A stretch of DNA of 57,728 bases from contig JAISGD010000031.1 in assembly GCA_031263195.1 (NCBI GenBank), positions 1 to 57,728 on the forward strand, given 5' to 3'. The translations under genes were made by a program, and so were the position numbers. Positions 55,801 through 57,728 of this stretch are shown here, one piece after another. Under the pieces are notes generated by a model that ran no database searches, had not been told where the DNA came from, and was given only the letters and a program-made list of their open reading frames with translations. Source of the stretch: Campylobacteraceae bacterium. Lineage in GTDB: Bacteria; Campylobacterota; Campylobacteria; Campylobacterales; Campylobacteraceae. Every line of letters begins with the position of its first letter. Positions within the stretch are counted from its first letter, which is position 1.

Positions 55801-57728
55801 ATTTTTGGAGAGGGTATAAGTAAAGACGATCTTATATTTAAACAGACCGGTTACGATTTAACGTTAGCGCTTAAAGACGGTGATAAAAATTTTGCCGATT
55901 TGGCCGATAGTATAAAAATCGTAAATTACTTCAAGTATCAAAATAGCATAGAAACCATAATATTTGATGACGGAACGACTATAACAAATAATGATATAGC
56001 TAAGCTGTTTGCGAATGTAAGCATAAAAGATACAATTTTTAGCGAGCAAGGAGCCGTGCTAAGAGGAGGTCTCGGAGACGATACTTATGTATATAACAGA
56101 GGCGATTTCACTGTAGTGATAGATGATTTCTATTCTAAAAATGAGATTGATGTAAGCGCAGGAAACGATACTTTGATGTTTGGCACTGAAATCACTAAAG
56201 AAGATGTAACTATAGGCGTTAATGGAGATAATCTTATAATCATAATAAACGATAATACAGGTTATGAACAGTTAAGAGACACCGTTGTTATAAAAGATTG
56301 GAAAAATGAAAACAGGGGTGTAGAGAAGATTATTTTTAGCGACGGCGAAATCCTTTTAATAGATAAAAATAACGCATTTCCATACATTGACTTTAATAAC
56401 AGTACATGGACAAATAACCGCTATTTCATATATGGAAATGATAACGACGATGTGCAAGGTACTTCATTGGACGACATAGTAAAAGCAGAAGGTGGAGAAG
56501 ATATCATATATACTCAAAACGGTAATGACATAGTATATGGAGGAGATGGGGATGATATTATAGATACCGGTGTGGGTAACGATAGATTAATTGGTGGAAA
56601 GGGTGATGATTATCTAAAAGGAGATGCAGGAAATGATACTTATATCTATTCAAAAGGCGACGGTAGAGATTTCATTGTAGACAGTGCAGGCAATGATGTG
56701 CTGTATTTTGATGAAGGGATAAGCAGAGACGATATAGCGTTTAAGGTGTATGATAATAATCTTGTTATAGGTATTAAAGAAGGATCTAAGTCGTTTTTTA
56801 AATTGGAAGACAGAATTATAATCAAAGACTGGTATGGTGCGGGAAGAGTTGAAAAAATTGAGTTTAGCGACGGTACAAGTCTATCTGCTTCGGATATCAT
56901 ATCAGCTATTGGAACTGACGCGGGAGAAAGTATTAGAGGTGTTGATAATGCTCCGAATGTTATAAATGCTTATGGTGGAGACGATGTTATAAGAGGTTAT
57001 AACTATGACGATATTTTGAGCGGAGGTAGCGGCAATGATACTATTTACGGCGGAAGCGGTAATGATATCATAGACGGCGGTATAGGACAGGATATGCTAT
57101 TTGGAGAACAGGGCAACGATACATACATATTCTCAAAAGGTATGGGGCATGATACTGTTGTAGATAATTCGGGACTTGACACAATCAAAATGACAGGCGG
57201 ATTAACCTCAAGTGACGTAGTGTATTGGCGGGAAAATAACGACTTGTTGATAGGGATAAAAGAGTACGGCAAATCGATAGAGGAGTTAAATGATGTCATA
57301 AAAGTTAAAGATTGGTATTTATCACAGCAAAATAGGGTGGAAATAGTACTATTTGACAATGGAGAGATGCTGAGTTCGAATGAGTTTTTAACTGCTACCG
57401 AAAATAATGACAATTTTACGCTTGGCGATGAAAATAATGATTTTCACGCACTTTCTGGTAACGATACGATATATGCTCAAAGTGGGGACGATATTATTTA
57501 TGGCGATGACGGGAATGATATTATTTACGGTGAAAACGGCAATGATACATTGCATGGTGGAAATAATAACGATACTCTATACGGGGGTAATGATAACGAC
57601 ACTTTGTATGGTGATGACGGCGATGATACTCTTCGCGGTGAAAATGGAAACGACATACTTGATGGCGGGAATGATAACGATATTCTATACGGCGGTAACG
57701 GCAATGATATTATTTACGGAGGAGATGG
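49870..57728 (+). CDS. Giant RTX calcium-binding protein (partial, runs off right edge)
   Basis: The frame is open for 2,619 codons from an ATG preceded by AAGGAG to the window end. No signal peptide, as expected for type I secretion, whose signal is C-terminal and not seen here. Parts in order: unique N-terminus (1-275); a first RTX block (about 276-380); a Calx-beta-like domain (about 474-590); a Cys cluster (Cys605, 607, 611, 613, 617); a region with EF-hand-like Ca loops (DINGDGLKERVS, DRNQDGKIDS, DSNQNGKVDEGE, about 635-740); a helical domain (about 800-1045); then repeated units of GGxGxDxUx nonapeptides alternating with about 100-residue HCBP-related segments (from about 1175 onward). 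Likely an exported adhesin, S-layer-like or toxin-like protein. No catalytic domain is recognised. Confidence 0.92.
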   Translation, partial: MATYYIDLENPHYTSEVLSFYLWGQRTPPSRDEIADDKWIGRQEEIRLRADTQSLLDTVSPYVNIKDFKLTEVFFSGKTVLGNKLDANILSSVSQNSNGEYELTQEDFANLFYGEGHKDYDKAKVPSRSISLYNRGLNDEGYAKRAFVFGTVDVSVNTDNVRYILDKNLNPVRIENFDIKIKEDNFDFVGGDGSESINKVLNQVMDPSGIGKKVIIEIAEGAVIRNSSITKEDYLEIDNIEEYNNIFYDVLKAQKYYAEYGNIFASGVIDYLDKNGKLVIFGSNGEDTISGTKAKNFDFLSNIEMDWAPDWLANFILNHYKNNVDNGITYVGGNGNDKIGGTEHEDILLGGKGEDILKGEEGKDTLDGGEGSDRLEGGAGDDKYIANDGDTIMDDDKGEGKVQIKKGLTEYITLKGGEELKDKPNTYDGSNGETYTYDEKTKSLTVKLAGQTITIENFDKENEDGYLGIKLKDIAFVSLQYEGTDNDSIIFKAVISEALEYDLVISYDTKDIGAKQGVHYINTNGGHVTIKAGEKEATIKFDSLVDTKEIGCKEEISEEDKKKLDFNVILKNAEIKEEDANITVEINENDKEETGSVNEKVKQVCKCGENCSCGDGCKPPRKIRIDPIVLDMDKDQKISTVSLANSEVYFDINGDGLKERVSWIDSNEAFLVYDRNQDGKIDSINELFGNRDKNGFDELRETADSNYDNKIDKKDALYNRLQVWFDSNQNGKVDEGELKSLSEAGIKSINLNSTKTMIEIDGAVITDASKYIDESGNEQLMGDLLLEYLSQKEPEDTNYEIDFSTYSMVNMQGGGFVEQSFIAYNTNENFKRLVLEYEYDINKVMNNFDEFMAEWSGLYKAAEKLGIKKEDFSQDAVKSINVFKVWILERFWGRTDNLYSTEAAFKKNTNGNYKSIAFYEGEYIDAMYKSLVNRYQAIFALDTYYKDYFKECISFDTKSFHVYDNDKFNVLFADLANDKSVNDSYKYFLAKILNNINCSYINFNLDNALSFIEDENIRDNIQVILSSAKDSDFYFVNGADFTLNQNSTVFGNSKDDTINITSNGSYNTVFAGMGDDKIISKNSNDTYVYNLGNGNDIIYDIDGKDRILFGKGIAKDDINLQTKGSNLIISLKDGSSITIIDFKTLNNRIEELVFFDGSIIDLGSSNVLSMFATENNDVLEGGDTDDIIESLGGDDIIYANNGNDILVGGTGDDTLYGGYGDDTYIFNKGDGKDTISDTYGNDTLKFGEGITKEDLLSVVNGKDLVIYIKEDGKEYHESKDRIVIKNYVNSGLIENIFLSDGISVKLDELQKVTEGNDYLVYGNSGYIIDALGGNDTIITGSGNDTIYGGKGIDTIDSGDGNDTIYGGDGEDTINSGNGNDIIDGGSGNDTINAGSGNNILIGGKGDDTLNGGYDDDTYIFNRGDGRDIITDSYGTDTISFGENITKDDLIVRLSGNDLIIAIKEEGVEFNSLSDKITIKNYTTSYYKIENILFFDGSRLDTTTILYPTQNDDYLVYSDSAVTVDALDGDDIVITGSGNDTIYGSNGNDKLYGNGGNDVLDGGKGNDLLEGGLGGDTYMFGRGYGKDTVYDNGGYGYTQFNAGIDTLEFKGDIDKDDLWVKIIGKDLIIGIKEEGKSFNELKDVVTIKDYFNANNRIEVIKLGDDTIVKLDELQHGTEGNDNLIFDDENTMVHTLGGDDTVTTGAGDDEIHAGDGNDTVNSNAGNDLIYAGNGNDMVYAGSGNDIIYGENGDDIIYGEDGDDTLIGGAGSDILNGGSGDDTYIFNLADGKDTINDTYGNDTLLFGEGIAKNDIITKASNNDLILYIKEDGKDISQLSNSITIKNFFKSGYIENLELHDGTILKLDEIELGTDANDYLVYDNTASIVDAKGGNDTVVTGSKADVVYGGDGNDTINSNGGNDTVYGGAGNDIINSGTGDDVLFGGQGDDTIYGGLGDDTYVYNIGDGHDTINDEGENDRIIFGEGISKDDLIFKQTGYDLTLALKDGDKNFADLADSIKIVNYFKYQNSIETIIFDDGTTITNNDIAKLFANVSIKDTIFSEQGAVLRGGLGDDTYVYNRGDFTVVIDDFYSKNEIDVSAGNDTLMFGTEITKEDVTIGVNGDNLIIIINDNTGYEQLRDTVVIKDWKNENRGVEKIIFSDGEILLIDKNNAFPYIDFNNSTWTNNRYFIYGNDNDDVQGTSLDDIVKAEGGEDIIYTQNGNDIVYGGDGDDIIDTGVGNDRLIGGKGDDYLKGDAGNDTYIYSKGDGRDFIVDSAGNDVLYFDEGISRDDIAFKVYDNNLVIGIKEGSKSFFKLEDRIIIKDWYGAGRVEKIEFSDGTSLSASDIISAIGTDAGESIRGVDNAPNVINAYGGDDVIRGYNYDDILSGGSGNDTIYGGSGNDIIDGGIGQDMLFGEQGNDTYIFSKGMGHDTVVDNSGLDTIKMTGGLTSSDVVYWRENNDLLIGIKEYGKSIEELNDVIKVKDWYLSQQNRVEIVLFDNGEMLSSNEFLTATENNDNFTLGDENNDFHALSGNDTIYAQSGDDIIYGDDGNDIIYGENGNDTLHGGNNNDTLYGGNDNDTLYGDDGDDTLRGENGNDILDGGNDNDILYGGNGNDIIYGGD
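53397..57728 (+). repeat. RTX long-period repeat array
   Basis: Units begin near 53397, 53811, 54391, 54895, 55480, 56040, 56430, 56920 and 57400. Each normally has a nonapeptide block (GGNGNDTIYGG type), then GDDTYIFN.GDGKDTI, YGNDTLKFGEGITKEDL, and a conserved segment ending in a DGT/DGS element. The unit near 56040 has only one nonapeptide before its linker segment. The array continues beyond the window. Confidence 0.88.

Noticed and set aside
50813-57413. Minus-strand open frames opposite the RTX gene
   Set aside because: They are mirror products of the nonapeptide codons (Ser/Pro/Leu-rich), have no SD, and contradict the continuous coding frame on the plus strand.
53397-57728. Regular short repeats that could look like a CRISPR array
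   Set aside because: The repeats are in-frame variants of a Ca-binding nonapeptide, with no constant repeat, no unique spacers and no cas genes.

Overview
The window looks like a chromosome segment of a Campylobacterota (Epsilonproteobacteria) organism; genus is not resolved. The evidence is the gene order DUF2018 - polyprenyl synthetase - hemA - proS - fxsA - hemC - ubiD, which is conserved in Campylobacter and Helicobacter, a HydABCDE uptake hydrogenase with NikR and a Hyp set, AT-rich DNA, and promoters with clear TATAAT boxes. No rRNA, tRNA, insertion sequence or CRISPR array was seen.

Layout. (1) 1-7188, minus strand: a large Rhs/YD-repeat lipoprotein with a unique 129-residue C-terminal tip, then two small overlapping membrane-protein genes, then a second near-identical copy of the Rhs 3' part that runs off the left edge. 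This is the layout of a polymorphic toxin locus with a spare ('orphan') tip cassette. (2) 7432-10068, minus: a sulfur assimilation operon, metY - Rrf2 regulator - cysK. (3) 10265-17594, plus: a tightly packed operon for isoprenoid chains, tetrapyrrole synthesis, proline charging and quinone decarboxylation. (4) 17859-26705, plus: an unknown gene, then hydA-B-C-D-E-hypF, encoding a membrane-bound group 1 [NiFe] hydrogenase and part of its maturation system. (5) 26959-34333: an insert of mixed genes (GLUG lipoprotein, nikR, two unknowns, three TPR proteins, an outer-membrane porin) that separates hypF from the other hyp genes. (6) 34710-38233, plus: hypB-C-D-E-A. (7) 38311-48315, plus: a bacterial alpha-2-macroglobulin and its usual partner PbpC, a small membrane protein, and purT. 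(8) 48316-57728: an AT-rich gap, an unknown membrane-anchored protein, and the first 2,619 codons of a giant RTX calcium-binding protein that runs off the right edge.

How the genes fit together. HydA/B/C oxidise hydrogen at the membrane. HydD trims the large subunit. HypF, C, D and E build the Fe(CN)2CO group, HypA and HypB load nickel, and NikR senses nickel. An 18-bp palindrome (AGTAA-N8-TTACT) occurs twice before hydA and once before the TPR operon, with degenerate forms before nikR and in the porin/hypB gap, which suggests a shared regulator.

The parts most worth following up are the Rhs toxin locus with candidate membrane immunity proteins and orphan cassette, the AGTAA-N8-TTACT palindromes, HydE as a possible degenerate HypF relative, the enriched decamer TTACATGTAA, and the RTX giant with a cysteine cluster.
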